This document shows, piece by piece, positions 22,370 through 32,932 of a stretch of 64,000 nucleotides of DNA. The stretch is from Luscinia megarhynchos. Its lineage: Eukaryota; Chordata; Aves; Passeriformes; Turdidae. The stretch spans positions 3,968,001 to 4,032,000 of the forward strand of contig JAPFBE010000032.1 in NCBI GenBank assembly GCA_034336665.1. The letters run 5' to 3'. The notes under the pieces were generated by a model. That model saw only the letters and a list, made by a program, of their open reading frames with translations, made no database searches and was not told the origin of the DNA. Both the position numbers and the translations under genes were made by a program. Every line of letters starts with the position of its first letter. Position 1 is the stretch's first letter.

Positions 22370-23190
22370 AGAGCTACTGCCAGAAATCTGAGACAAAGGC
22401 AGGATTTGTCTAAGTTCTCACTCCATTCACAACACAATGCTCTCAAGCATCCGGGTTATCCTTTACTTGCATTGTCCAGTTGCTTGGAAAAGTACTTCAC
22501 AGGCTGCTTCCATGACCCCAAATGCTGTGCCAATACCCCTAGGGCCATGTGCATTTTTTATGCACAAATAACTCAAATACTTTTGTTAAGTGTGGAAGTC
22601 CCAATGCAGGGGTTGGCATTAGGACTCATTTTAGGGCTTAAAGGCCCTCTGACTTTCAGCAGTCCATACCACATATGTTTTGGCGGAGGACCATGCAAGG
22701 GTTCTGCCAGAACCCCATAAGTGGCAATTCAGAACTGCCACCATCCAGCTATACCTAGGAAGCCTTGTAGTCTTTGGCTCTGGAGCCTGGCAGATGGCTT
22801 TTTATTGTTGTTGTTACTTCCTAAGCTTCATTTTCCCTGCAAGATCTCAAACCCAAGATATATTACTGCTTTTTTTTCTCTATTTTTGCCATTTTCTTTC
22901 ACAGCCTGTATCCAGATTGTCCCAAGAAATTCAACAGATTTACAGTAGCCTCAAGGCACTTCCTTTCAGCCTTGGTTTGGTTACTGGCAGAATATCATCT
23001 CTACATTGTAGTAAAGTTCTGTTCAGATTTTATTTTTCCGACTTTTCAATTTCTTTTGCCAACTGATTGCCAAATATAATGGGGCTATTTTGAAGCCACG
23101 GGGCAGCACAGTCCATGTTAGCTGTGTTTTCTGCTCAGTGTTTGGATTCTTCCACTCAAAAGCAAAGCAATTTCTAATAATCTGGATCAA
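22370..23190 (-). pseudogene. pol: Gammaretroviral RT fragment, heavily decayed
   Basis: Reading down from 23190, the minus strand follows RT order: FEWEES, then NSPIIFGNQLAKEIEK, LLQCRDDILPVTKP at the active-site position (normally Y-V-D-D, here C-R-D-D), and further down ALGVLAQHLGSWKQPVKYFSKQLD in the connection. The same order is seen in provirus H (30220-30960), so the two are related. Numerous stops and indels are present. It ends near the boundary of a short unassigned GC-rich segment. Confidence 0.7.
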
Positions 23191-23194
23191 GATT

Positions 23195-23594
23195 AGTGTC
23201 TTCGGGGGTGGGTCATGGGGATGGGGCTATCCCATGGTCATTTGTACCAGGAATTGACGCTGTTTCCTGCCCCCCCCTCCCCCCCCAACCCTGTGGCTTG
23301 GAGGATATGGTGAGAAGCGTAAGTTTGGCCTGGGATCCTGTGGGGAGTGTGGCCAGGCCTGCACCTCTCTTCCCATTCGGTGATTGAGAGGGCTGCCGTG
23401 TGGGTGACAGTGAGTGTATCTGGCCTAGGATTCTGTTGCCCAGTGGTTTTTGGCACTGCTACCAAAATGTGCCTGCATGCTTCCCAGCTGCTTGGGAGCC
23501 TAGAGCCAATGCATGAGGTGCTGTCTGAGACTAGGACCATCCCACACCAGACCCCTCCCTATGGCATGGTTGCCACGGCTACTCTTGCATGTTA
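23195..23594. other. Unassigned 400-bp segment with G and C runs
   Basis: The segment lies between gamma RT remnant and class III pol remnant. It includes a run of C near 23270 and no convincing frame. It could be the edge of an LTR, but I found no TG/CA ends with a TSD. Confidence 0.3.
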
Positions 23595-24560
23595 TTAACC
23601 TGACTTTTGGGGACATGGGCATTTACATGAAGGAATTTCACAGGTAGCTTCTCTACTCAAGTGGCAATGTCTTTCCACTCATCAGCAGCCCAGACTGGTT
23701 TTCCCCTACGTTGCCAGTTATCCTTTTTTTACCTTTTTAGCCAACTCTAAAGAGCATTGGCTACCATTTATGAATCAGTATAAAGGTAGAGCTTTGGCAA
23801 CTTCTCTCTTTCACCAATGTCCAGGGCCAGCTGAATGGCTTTGAGTTCAGCTAGTAAACTTGATCTACCTTCTATTTCAGTAGCATGTCCGACCCATTGT
23901 GTTTGGCTCCATATGGCTGCTGTCCACTTCCGGTTCATCCCTATGATGCGACAGGAATCATCAGTGAAAAGAGCGTGGCTTGTTTTGTCTGCTGGCAGTT
24001 GGTTGTAAAATGAAACTTTTTTTGCCCAGGTCATTTGTTCATGCTCCTCTTTGTCAGTAAGACCAAAGTTTTGACTTTCTGGCCAGTTTGTAATTACTTC
24101 TAAAATCCCAGGGAGATTCGGGTTCCCAATACGGGTACACTGCATGATAAAAGCAATCCATTTGCTCCATGTGGCATCAATGGCATGGTGGGTAGAGGCA
24201 ACCTTTCCTTTAAACATGCACCCCAACACCAGTAGTCGGGGTGTCAAGAAGAGTTGTGCTTCTGTGCCAATTACTTCTGAGGCAGTTTGAACTCCTTCAT
24301 AGGCAGACAAATTTCTCTGCTGAAGTGTAGTTGGCTTCAGATCTTCTGTAACTTCTACTCCAGAATCCCAGTGGTCCGTTTCGAGTCTTGCCGGAGACAT
24401 TCTGCCAAAGGCTACAGGACAAACTATTGTTCTCTGCTGCAGAGTAAAGCACATTCCTGGCTGGGCCAAGGGTTACCGCATGAGCGATCTCCAGCTTCAT
24501 CTGGGAGAAGACTTGTTGCTGTTCTGGGCCCAAGTGGAAATTGTTCTTCTTGCAGGTAAC
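23595..24560 (-). pseudogene. pol: RNase H and connection of provirus G (class III)
   Basis: The minus frame at 24469-23768 aligns by eye with pol of provirus D through EGVQTASEVIGTEAQL, LPGILEVITNWPE, ALFTDDSCRIIGMNRKW, AELKAIQLALDI and LYLYTDS. The RNase H motif TDGS is changed to TDDS. An overlapping frame (24533-24297) holds the preceding connection segment, so there is a frameshift. The distal end (23595-23767) continues the D-like order toward integrase but stops there, so integrase of G is missing. Confidence 0.78.
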
Positions 24561-24608
24561 TAGGCAGAGAGGGCTAACAATCTGGCTGTACTCAGGAATA
24601 TGTATTCT

Positions 24609-25313
24609 CTAAAAACCTATGGCACCTAGGAAAGCTTGTGTTTCCTTTTTGCTGGTCAGTGGAGACATCACGGTGATCTTATTGATGACCTCAGTGGGAA
24701 TCTGACACCGTTCATCTTGCCACTTTACCCCCAGGAACTGGATTTCTCTGGCAGGTCCTTTGACTTTGTTCTTCTTGATGGTGAAGCCAGCTTCCAGCAG
24801 AAACTGGATGATCTTCTCTCTTTTCTCAAATACTGCCATTGCCGTGTTCTCCTACACAATGATGTTATCAATGTATTGCAGGTGATCTGGAGCCTCACCC
24901 TTTTCCAGTGCAGTCTGGATCAGTCCATGGCAAATGGTCGGGCTGTGTTTCCACCCATAGGGCGGTCAGTTCCAGGTATAATGCACATCCCTTAAGGTGA
25001 AAGCAAACTGAGGCCTGCATTTTCTTGCCAGAGAAATAGAGAAAAATGCATTGGCTGTGTCAATGGAGGCGTACCACTTTGTTGCCTTGGACTCCAGCTC
25101 ATACCAGTGTTCCAGCATGTCTGGCATGACAGCGCTCAGAGGTGGAGTCATTTCATTCAAGCTATGATAGTCCACAGTCAATCTCCATTCTCCATCAGAC
25201 TTGCGCACAGGCCAGATGGGACTGTTGAAGTGTGAATGGGCCTTAGTGACCAACCCTTGGCTCTCCAGCTCACGGAACATCTTGTGGATGGGGATCACAG
25301 CATCTTGATTCAT
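24609..25313 (-). pseudogene. pol: Reverse transcriptase of provirus G (class III)
   Basis: 25313-24966 holds the fingers and palm with RELESQGLVTKAHSHFNSP, RLTVDYHSLNEMTPPLS and the first catalytic Asp in YASIDTANAFFSI. The active site at 24875-24864 reads YIDN, so the last Asp is Asn. 24839-24609 continues with REIQFLGVKWQDERCQIP. The order is as in provirus D. The gap between the two frames holds stops. The enzyme would be inactive because of the Asp loss alone. Confidence 0.8.
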
Positions 25314-25355
25314 CTAATAATACTGGTGGTGCGCTGTCAAGGCGGCAATTCATAC

Positions 25356-25754
25356 TCATTGCTCTTTCACTTTCAGGAGTCCCACTGCAGATGATTTTTC
25401 TGATAGTCCAGGCAAGGTGTTCAATTGCTTAATACCTTTTGCCTCTGCAGCAGCTATTCCAAAAGCCCACTTGAGTCCCTTTGGGTCTTTGTAATAGCTG
25501 TTCTGCAAGAAGTCTATGCCTAAAATACACAGAGCCTCTGGGCCGGTCACAATAGGATGCTTCTGCTGCTCCTTCCCAGTCAGGCTCACCTCAACTTCCA
25601 GCAGAGTCAATTGCTGCGATCCCCCTGTCACTCCGGCAATGAAAACAGGTTCTGGCGCCGCATGTCCTGATGGCATTAGGGTACACTCTGCACCAGTGTG
25701 AACTAATGCTTCATAATTTTGTGGCTCTGATGTGCCAGGCCATTGGATCCACAT
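25356..25754 (-). pseudogene. pro: Class III protease of provirus G, catalytic Asp lost
   Basis: The 132-codon frame matches the protease of provirus D: EALVHTGAECTLMPS at the active site, VTGGSQQLTLLEVEVSLTGK as the flap and following strand, and CILGIDFL near the end. The catalytic DTG is HTG here. Downstream KDPKGLKWAFGIAA is the linker toward RT. The frame is open, but the key residue is missing. Confidence 0.8.
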
Positions 25755-25807
25755 TGTCCAAAAGTTTCGGTTTTCCCGTTCCTCTCTCTGTCTAGAGGCA
25801 GGGCCTT

Positions 25808-26047
25808 TTAGCCCTGGTTATAATTTATTTCCTGGACATACATACTAGAGGTTCCTTCAGGGGGATCAGACAGATCATCTTTCCATCTGTAATACTTGGT
25901 AGCTTGGTCGTGGGAATTTGAGGCTACCTTCATTTTAGTGGAACTCCCTTGGTTAGTGTTTCCCTCCTTGAGTTGATGCACCCTTGTTGCCAGGACAGAA
26001 GTGGGTTTCCTATGCCACCTTCTCACGTCTTCCCCATGGTCACTCAA
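25808..26047 (-). pseudogene. gag: C-terminal Gag fragment of provirus G (class III)
   Basis: The short frame has RRWHRKPTSVLATRVHQLKEG and ends with DDLSDPPEGTSSMYVQE, parallel to the Gag C-terminus of provirus D (RRWDGKPTAALAQLVRDLKEG and DPLEGTSKTY). I see no zinc knuckle in either copy. The rest of gag is missing. Confidence 0.7.
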
Positions 26048-26099
26048 AAAGAACTACAGGTGAGCTTGTGAGCTTTACCTTTTCTCCTTAGTTGAGGGA

Positions 26100-26620
26100 C
26101 ATTGGTATCTAGGTTTCAGTTCAAAACCGGACAGAAACACCAATTTAGTGTAGTGGTTTAGATTTATCAATTTCAATATACTCATTTTCTGCTGTGAGAT
26201 AGGATTAGGAGCAAAAGCAAGGCAGGCCTAAAACTTAAAGGATGTAAAGAAAAACTTTATTAACCACATAAAGAAATAATAAATGAAGAATAAAACCTTC
26301 AGACCACCCTCCTGCCCTTTATCACACCTTCTTCCCCTTCTTAAAAACATACATAATCACTTCAGTTAGTTACCAACTTAAAAATAATCTTTTTCGGTTC
26401 ACTCTAGGGAGAGGAGTCTCCCCTTGTCATGAAACACTAATATTAGTTAAAAGTTAGTTATTTACAAAAATTAATTAAAAAGCAAATGGATAGATAGGTG
26501 GTGCTGAAAATAATTAAAAGTTACAAGTTAGAAGAAAATCAGGCTTGAGATAGTTATCTGAAACTTAAATAATTGATTGCCTGTCATTTTATGTTTGCTC
26601 AGCTGTGCTTGCAATGGGCA
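26100..26620 (-). repeat. LTR-like AT-rich sequence, minus orientation
   Basis: TTTATT near 26258 gives AATAAA on minus in AAAAACTTTATTAACC context, a pattern shared with other minus LTRs of this window. It lies next to the gag fragment of G and may be the 5' LTR of another insertion. No TG/CA boundary pair was found. Confidence 0.35.
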
Positions 26621-26879
26621 AAGATGAAACTAGTAAGTAGATCCAAAGAAACATGAACAGTGCAACCAGAAACTTATTCTTCAAAAAATTGGACTTCCCC
26701 CAGAAGCCATTTGTATTGTCATTGAAAGAAAATGTTGAGAGTTCAGGGCGAGGAAGACTTGTCTTGCTTTGTCTTTTAAGACCCCTTCCCACAAAAATGA
26801 CCCCAGACTTAATTCAGGAAGCCAACCACCCATGCTTAAGAGCCATTCAAACTAATTACCAGAGAAAGTGAGGAATGGG

Positions 26880-27096
26880 AGGGACTGGTCTTATGAATAT
26901 CTATTTGTTTGAATCCTTTGCCAATAAACAAACTCTGTGACCACCTGTAATTTTGCAGTGCGTATTAGAGGATTACCTCACACTGCTGTCCAGCGCTGAA
27001 TAAACATGCACTTTCTAACTTTAAATTGTTAGAGAGTGTTTTGTCCGTCACAGTTGAGTATCAGTATTAGACCAATAGTCTTATTTTGGTAAATCA
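26880..27096 (+). repeat. 3' part of the 5' LTR of provirus H
   Basis: Two AATAAA signals (near 26922 and 26999) precede the end GTAAATCA at 27096. The final stretch from GTCCGTCACAGTTGAGTATC recurs at 34627-34687. The LTR start could not be fixed. Confidence 0.65.
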
Positions 27097-27098
27097 GT

Positions 27099-27116
27099 TG
27101 GCGACTCTGGTGGGAC
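27099..27116 (+). promoter_or_regulatory. Primer binding site, tRNA-Arg (UCU) type
   Basis: TGGCGACTCTGGTGGGAC complements the 3' end of vertebrate tRNA-Arg(UCU) with CCA, except possibly the last base. It lies two bases after the LTR end. Confidence 0.8.
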
Positions 27117-28211
27117 TCTCTTGTCTCTGGCTAAGGGGCCAGAGGGGTTCGGGACCCCTCTAGGGCGCCTGCCTGGGATCTTCCTAGGAAGAGGGCTCCT
27201 TTTCCTCACTGGCATCCCGGGGAGCAGAACTTAAACAGCCGGAGATACGGACAAAAAAGTATGTTTAAAAATTAAAGATAGGTACCTTAAAGAAGGCAAA
27301 CTGATAAGACGCTGCGAGATGTTGAGTGCACAGTGAAAAAGTCTAAAGTGGATTTGTTTGTAAGTTTCCGTGGAATTTGGTAGTGGTTTGTGTTCCAGGT
27401 GAGGCTGGTAACAGCACCAGGAACTCTTGCCCCGTAGTGGGGGAGTAGTGGCAGGCCGGTAGCAGCTGTCGGGAGTAGAGCTTGTGCCAAAACGTGTCTG
27501 TGGAGCTAGGGCAGCTGGTGTAAGGGGTGGTATTTTGACAAAGCACGGTTAGTTTATAAGTGCGGAAGGGTGAGGCAGTGATGTAAGTCCGGAGGTGCCC
27601 TCCACCATCACAAAGAAACTGTGTCTTGGCCAAAATTTGACAAATTTTTGGCGTAGCTTTGTGAATATTTAACCTGAGGTAAAACAAGAGAGGCTTGATT
27701 TGCTAGAGATCTGTGATTAGCAATTTAAAAGGGGAGAAAACAAACTTTTGTTTTGCCATTTTGTGTAAGTTTTGTGAGTGAAGTGTTTGAGAGTTTTTGG
27801 TTGTGGTATGGGAGTTCCTTTAGAGGTGAATAAAAAGGAGTTTTTCCTTAGTCGTGCTGTGTGTGTGGTGAGCATTTTGGAAAATAACTATTGCCAATTT
27901 GTGTTGAAAAGAATAATCATTTGTCTTGGTCGGTGACTTGAGCTTCAGAAGAGTTATTTTAAGTGATTTGCTTCACTGGTTTTTACTGTTAACCCTTTTG
28001 TTCCTCGGTTGCTTTTATCCCTTTCCCTCTGCTGGTAAAATTATATGTCAAGGAATTGAAGATTCAGGGAACCTACCGAGGTTAAAGGAACTTCCCTGTC
28101 CATGAAGGAGTTGTGACTGTAACCCATGGGTTGTGTTTTGTTATGCAGTTTGTTGAGAATTGTAAGGCAAACAAATATGCAAGCAAAAGATACCTAAAAA
28201 TGGGATTTATA
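27117..28211 (+). other. Leader and decayed gag region of provirus H
   Basis: No open frame with Gag motifs is visible. The G/T-rich text after the PBS fits a gammaretroviral leader. Antisense frames at 27287-27687 show no known motif, and I take them as chance. Confidence 0.35.
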
Positions 28212-28860
28212 GTTGTCCTGGTTTGAAGGACAGGTGTCTGCCAATAAAGGCAGAAGTTTTCCTTTGAAGTAGAGACCTTAATCCAGTCCCCCCCAAGTAT
28301 TATAAATGTTTGAATTCAAGACTCTGAGGCAGAGATAAGGGGGTAGGAATAACAGCTCCTTTACTAATATATCTAACCTTACAAACAGAAACAACAGCAG
28401 TTGCTAAAACTACCAACAACACAGAACAGATAACTCGGTCCTGTGGGGTTTTTGTTGTCAGACTCAAAAGCTTATTATAATATGTTGTTTAGGTTAGTAT
28501 TTTATTATAGTGCATGGGTATAAGAGAGAGCTTAGAGAGAGGTTAGAGCAAGGGAGAGATAAGAGAGAAGAGGAGAAGAGAGACATTTTCCATTTTACAA
28601 CACAATAAGTATTTTTCGCTAATGAATATTACAATTTTCAATAACCAATCTAATACAATATACTAATTTCCTAATATTTGCATGCAACCTATAGGATTCG
28701 CTAGATTACCATGTTTTATGGCTTTCTTATCTGTAACCCTTATCTTGAGACCTTTCCTGACAGGCTTGGGACAGGATGTCTGTTGGTTCTTTGGTATTTG
28801 TGGCATTTGGTATTGTCTAAACAAAGGAAGAGAACTCAAACCTTAACATAACTATTTTCA
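28212..28860 (-). repeat. Inserted LTR-like sequence with GA-rich tract
   Basis: 28212-28275 (TTTGAAGGACAGGTGTCTGC) is the reverse complement of text at 50455-50490 next to class III gag. It is followed by sequence with a GA-rich block (28525-28590) and ACATTTTCCATTTTACAACA, AATGAATATT and CCTATAGGA words. The same order occurs at 34845-35300. It is inserted in the gag region of provirus H. Edges were not resolved. Confidence 0.5.
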
Positions 28861-29029
28861 GTGTCTATGTCAAATACTGCTAACATCTCTGTTTCATCTA
28901 TTGTTCCAGAACTACTTCCTAGGCATTCATATGATTTTGATATTACCTCCCCAACAAGTCCCAGTCCTTTCTTTAGCTGTGGGCACACTCTCTTTGCACT
29001 CGGTCCCGGTGCTCCAGACAAGCAAAGCC

Positions 29030-29443
29030 CGGCGGCCGCAGAGAGGCGGGAGCGCAGGCGGGAAGCGCAGCAGCGGCCACGCCGGTCTCGGGTGGGAGCG
29101 GCTGGAGCGGGCAGCTCCTCGCTCACTGTGTGTCCGGGTGATCAGCTGTGTCCTCAGAGGCAGGAGGCTGCAGCGGGGCGGATGCAGGGCAGGTAATCGC
29201 AGAGGGTCTGGCTCTCCTGCCTTTGGCCGCGTGACTGCAGACGAGGCGTCCTCCTCTGAGCTCTCCGGAAACACGAGTCCCCTCTGGAAGCACGAGAGCC
29301 CCTCCGCCAGCCCAGCTCCCACCTACACCTTTTGTTCAGAGTCGTTAAAGGTCCTGGGTGTGACCCGGCCAGCTCCATTGGCATGATAATAGGAAAAATT
29401 CTTTAAATTGACACAGTAATAGAAAAACACTCAACCCCCAACA
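29030..29443 (-). repeat. GC-rich LTR-like repeat, copy 2
   Basis: This matches 14770-15142 and ends CAACCCCCAACA at 29443. Antisense frames here carry many Arg and Pro residues, as expected of GC-rich non-coding DNA. Confidence 0.5.
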
Positions 29444-29509
29444 ATAGTAAACACAAGGGCAGCATATTTAATGTTAAATAAGGCCCTGATACCCATAATA
29501 AATAATTAT

Positions 29510-30847
29510 GTTATAGTAAAGGGGGCGACTGGCCAATTTGAAAAAGCATATTTTTTTCAAACCACTAAAGTATAAATTGGGGAAACAGTAGGGAATTAAT
29601 CGATTTTTGTATATGCCTAAAGCTGCATCTGCACTTTTGGGCAGGGAACTGCTAGAGCAGCTGGAAGAAAAAAAAATATTTAAAGATGAGGAAATTAGTT
29701 TGGAGGTAAAAGATCAACAGTATGTGAAACTGCTAAGCTTAATGCTAATAATCAAAGAAATTTAAACTGAAAATAAAGGAGAAATTATTAAGAAAATAAT
29801 GTATCGGCTGTTCCCTGGCATGTGGGCCTTTAATATACCAGGGAGAGCAAAGAATGCTCTACCAGTACAATTCCAGCTTAAAGAAGGAAAACAATCAGTA
29901 AGGGTCCAAAAATATCCCTTGAAAAGGGAAGACAGAGAAGGAATTAGCCCAATGATTGAGAACTTTTTGCAAATAGGACTATTAAAAGATTATCAATCTG
30001 ATTTTAATACACCTTTTTTTTGCCTGTGAAAAAGCCCGATGGATCATACAGGTTAGTACAAGATTTAAGAGCTGTTAATAAAATAACTGAACATTTATAC
30101 CCAGTGGTTGCCAACCCCTACACATTGTTAACTCGTTTAACATCTGAAGTAATCTGGTTTAATGTTTTAGATTTGAAGGATACTTTCTTTTGCCTCCCTC
30201 TCCATGAAGCCAGCCAGAAAATTTTTGCATTTGAATGGGAGAATCCCAAAACTAGACGTAAAACTCAGCTCACATGGTGTGTACTACCTCAGGTGTTCAA
30301 GAACTTCCCTACCGTATTTGGAGAACAGCTGGCAAAGGATTTGGAGTCTTGGGAACCATCAGCAGGAGAAGGACAGCTGCTTCGTTGCTTGTATGATCTC
30401 TTAATAGCCACCCAGACCCAGGAAGCATGTGTGGATTGAATGGTAAGTCTCCTAAACTTTTTGGGCCTGCAGGGATATGGAGTATCCCAAAAGAAAGCCC
30501 AGATGCTGAAACAAACAGTTATTTACCTGGGATACGAATTAAGTGCTAGGCAAAGGACCTTGGGGCAAGACCGTAAGGAAGATATATGCCAAACCCCGAA
30601 ACCCCAGACAGTAAAAGAACTGAGAACCTTTCTAGGGATGATGGGGTGGTGCAGACTGTGGATTTATAACTATGGATTGTTCATTAAACCCATTCATGCC
30701 TTAATTGCAGAAGGGAGCAGGGATCTTCAGTGGACAACAGAAGCAACACAAGCCTTCGACCAACTAAAGAAGGCTCTTATGTCAGCTCCAGCCCTGCGAC
30801 TTCCAGATGTGAGTAAACCATTTTTTCTGCTTTCTCAAGAAAAATAA
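29510..30847 (+). pseudogene. pol: Protease end and reverse transcriptase of provirus H
   Basis: ASALLGRELLEQLEE near 29620 is the end of protease. RT follows over three frames: 29799-30029 (fingers, QFQLKEGKQSVRVQKYPLKRE), 30020-30439 (KKPDGSYRLVQDLRAVNK and the first catalytic Asp in NVLDLKDTFFCLPL) and 30440-30847 (LLNFLGLQGYGVSQKKAQ to LRTFLGMMGWCRLWIYNYG). The catalytic tetrad at 30386-30397 reads Cys-Leu-Tyr-Asp instead of Y-V-D-D, so one Asp is lost. A TGA stop separates the last two frames. The style is gammaretroviral. Confidence 0.85.
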
Positions 30848-30859
30848 TAGATTGCTCTG

Positions 30860-31519
30860 GGAGTACTAGCACAAGACCTGGGGCTGTACCAGAAGGCAGT
30901 TGCCTACCTCTCCAAACAGCTGGATATGGCAGCCAAGGGGTGGCCAGGGTGCCTCAGAGTTGTTGCAGCAGTAGCAGTGACCATCCAAGAGGCACAGAAA
31001 TTCACCCTAGGCCATAAGACGATCGTGCTAGTATCCCACACAGTGTCTGCAGTCCTGGAGGCGAAAGGGGGACATTGGCTTTCCCCACAAAGATTTCTAA
31101 AGTACCAACCCATACTAGTCGAACAAGATGATGTTGAAATTGTGGTAACTAACACTGTGAACCCAGCTTCTTTTCTCAGCTGGAGTATGGGAGAACCATT
31201 GATCCATGACTGCCTGGAGACCATTGAAGCCACCTACTCCAGTCACCTGGATCTGAAGAACACCCCTCTCAAGGATGCTGAGATCTGTTTCACTGATAGA
31301 AGCGGCTATATCATCAGTGGAAAAAGACATGCTGGGCATGCGGTTAACACAAGCATAAAGGTAATAGAGTCTGAACCATTGCCAACAAACACCTCTGCGC
31401 AGAAAGCTAAAATAATCACCTTAACCTGGGCCTTAGATCTGGCAAAAGGAAAAAAAAACAATATTTATACAGACTCAAGGTATGCATTAGTGGTGGTTTA
31501 TGCACACAGAGATAGTTAA
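30860..31519 (+). pseudogene. pol: Connection and RNase H of provirus H
   Basis: The 197-codon frame from 30926 contains the connection (AAKGWPGCLRVVAAVAVTI) and RNase H motifs ICFTDRSGYI, ESEPLPTNTSAQKAKI, and NIYTDSRYAL. The first motif normally has TDGS, here TDRS. The frame ends in a stop at 31519 before integrase. The gamma-type motif order supports the assignment. Confidence 0.82.
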
Positions 31520-31699
31520 AAAGAAAGAGGACTGCTGAACTCACAAGGGAAAAATTTTAAACACGCACAAGAAATACTAAAATTATTAGATGCAGTTCAG
31601 TTACCTGAAAAGGTAGCTATTATGCACATCAAGGTACACCAAAAAGTGAGCTCAGAACTGGAAGAAAGAAATATGCTGGCGGACATAGAGGCAAAAGAC

Positions 31700-32870
31700 T
31701 CAGTCAAAGGTGAGGTACCCAGTGAAATGGTCGCCAGATGGAAAGATCTCTATTGAAAGTAAGCCAGTATATAACAAAAAAAAGATTAAAAAACTTATTG
31801 AGAAAGAAGAAGCAACTTATAACCAGGAGGGGTGGGCTGTAATGAAAGAGGGAAAAATTGTATCAACAACCTACTTGTTGTGGTTATTAGTGCCAAAAGA
31901 ACATGAGAAAACACACTGGAGAATAAATGCCCTATACAAATATTTAAAAGATAGCATTCTAGCTAGGAAATTACAAGGGACACAAGTAACTCGTCACTGT
32001 GGTCTTTGCCTCCAAACTAATCCTAAAAACATTCCAAAGCCTAACATTAGACAAATTGAAAAAGGTTGTGGACCTGGACAGCAATGGCAAGTTTATTTTA
32101 CAAAATTGCCCAGTAAAGGGAGTATTGCTACCTATTAGTGTTAACAAATACCTTTTCAGGAGGGCCAGAAGCCTTCCCTACCAGAACAGCTAAGGCATGG
32201 GAAGTGACCAAGGCACTCTTACAAGAAATAATATCATGTTTTGGAGTCCCAGCCCCTATATCTTTCGATACAGGGCCACATTTTATCTCAAAAATTGTAC
32301 AGCAAATTAGTCACCACCTCAGGATAGATTGGGAATTGCATACCCCATATCACCCTCAATCCAGTAGCCAAGTGGAAAAAATAAACCATTTGATCAAACA
32401 ACAAATTGTTAGGCTAAGGCAAGAAACAAATTTGCCTTGGCCCTAGGCTCTTTCATTGGCATTAGTAAGGATTAGAACAAAACCAAAAGCAAAAGGGAAT
32501 TAAGCTTTTTTAAAATATTGTATGGAAGACCATATGCAGTCCATGAAGGGACAACACCTATTCAACTAAAGGAAAAAACTATACACAAATACATGGTGGC
32601 CATGAATAAACAACTTAGAGAAATTGGAAAATGTGTGGCTGAGGCCCAAGGCAGAAAATTAGATGGGCCAGTACATGATGTACAACATGAGGATTAAGTA
32701 TATGTTAAGTCTTTTGCAGAGAAAACTTTGGAACCACAGTGGGAAAGACCATTCCAGGTACTCCTTATCACTTTCACGGCAGTCAAGATCAAAGAACAGA
32801 AGGCTTGGATCCATCACTCCTGACTGAAGAAGGCTCCTGAAGAAATTTAGAAAATTGCACTAGGCAACGG
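31700..32870 (+). pseudogene. pol: Integrase of provirus H
   Basis: 31710-32138 carries the zinc domain with CGLCLQTNPKN, and 32138-32446 the core. The second catalytic Asp is kept in ISFDTGPHF, where Asn of DNG is Thr, and the Glu is kept in SSSQVEKINHL. The first catalytic Asp region lies at the frame break. The C-terminal domain can be traced to about 32830 (WERPFQVLL, AVKIKEQKAWIHHS). The normal gammaretroviral pol order is respected. Stops separate all three parts. Confidence 0.8.
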
Positions 32871-32932
32871 AGACCTGAAGCTGAAATTCACCAAGAACAG
32901 CGAGTAATGGACTTATAGCTATCATAGACATA

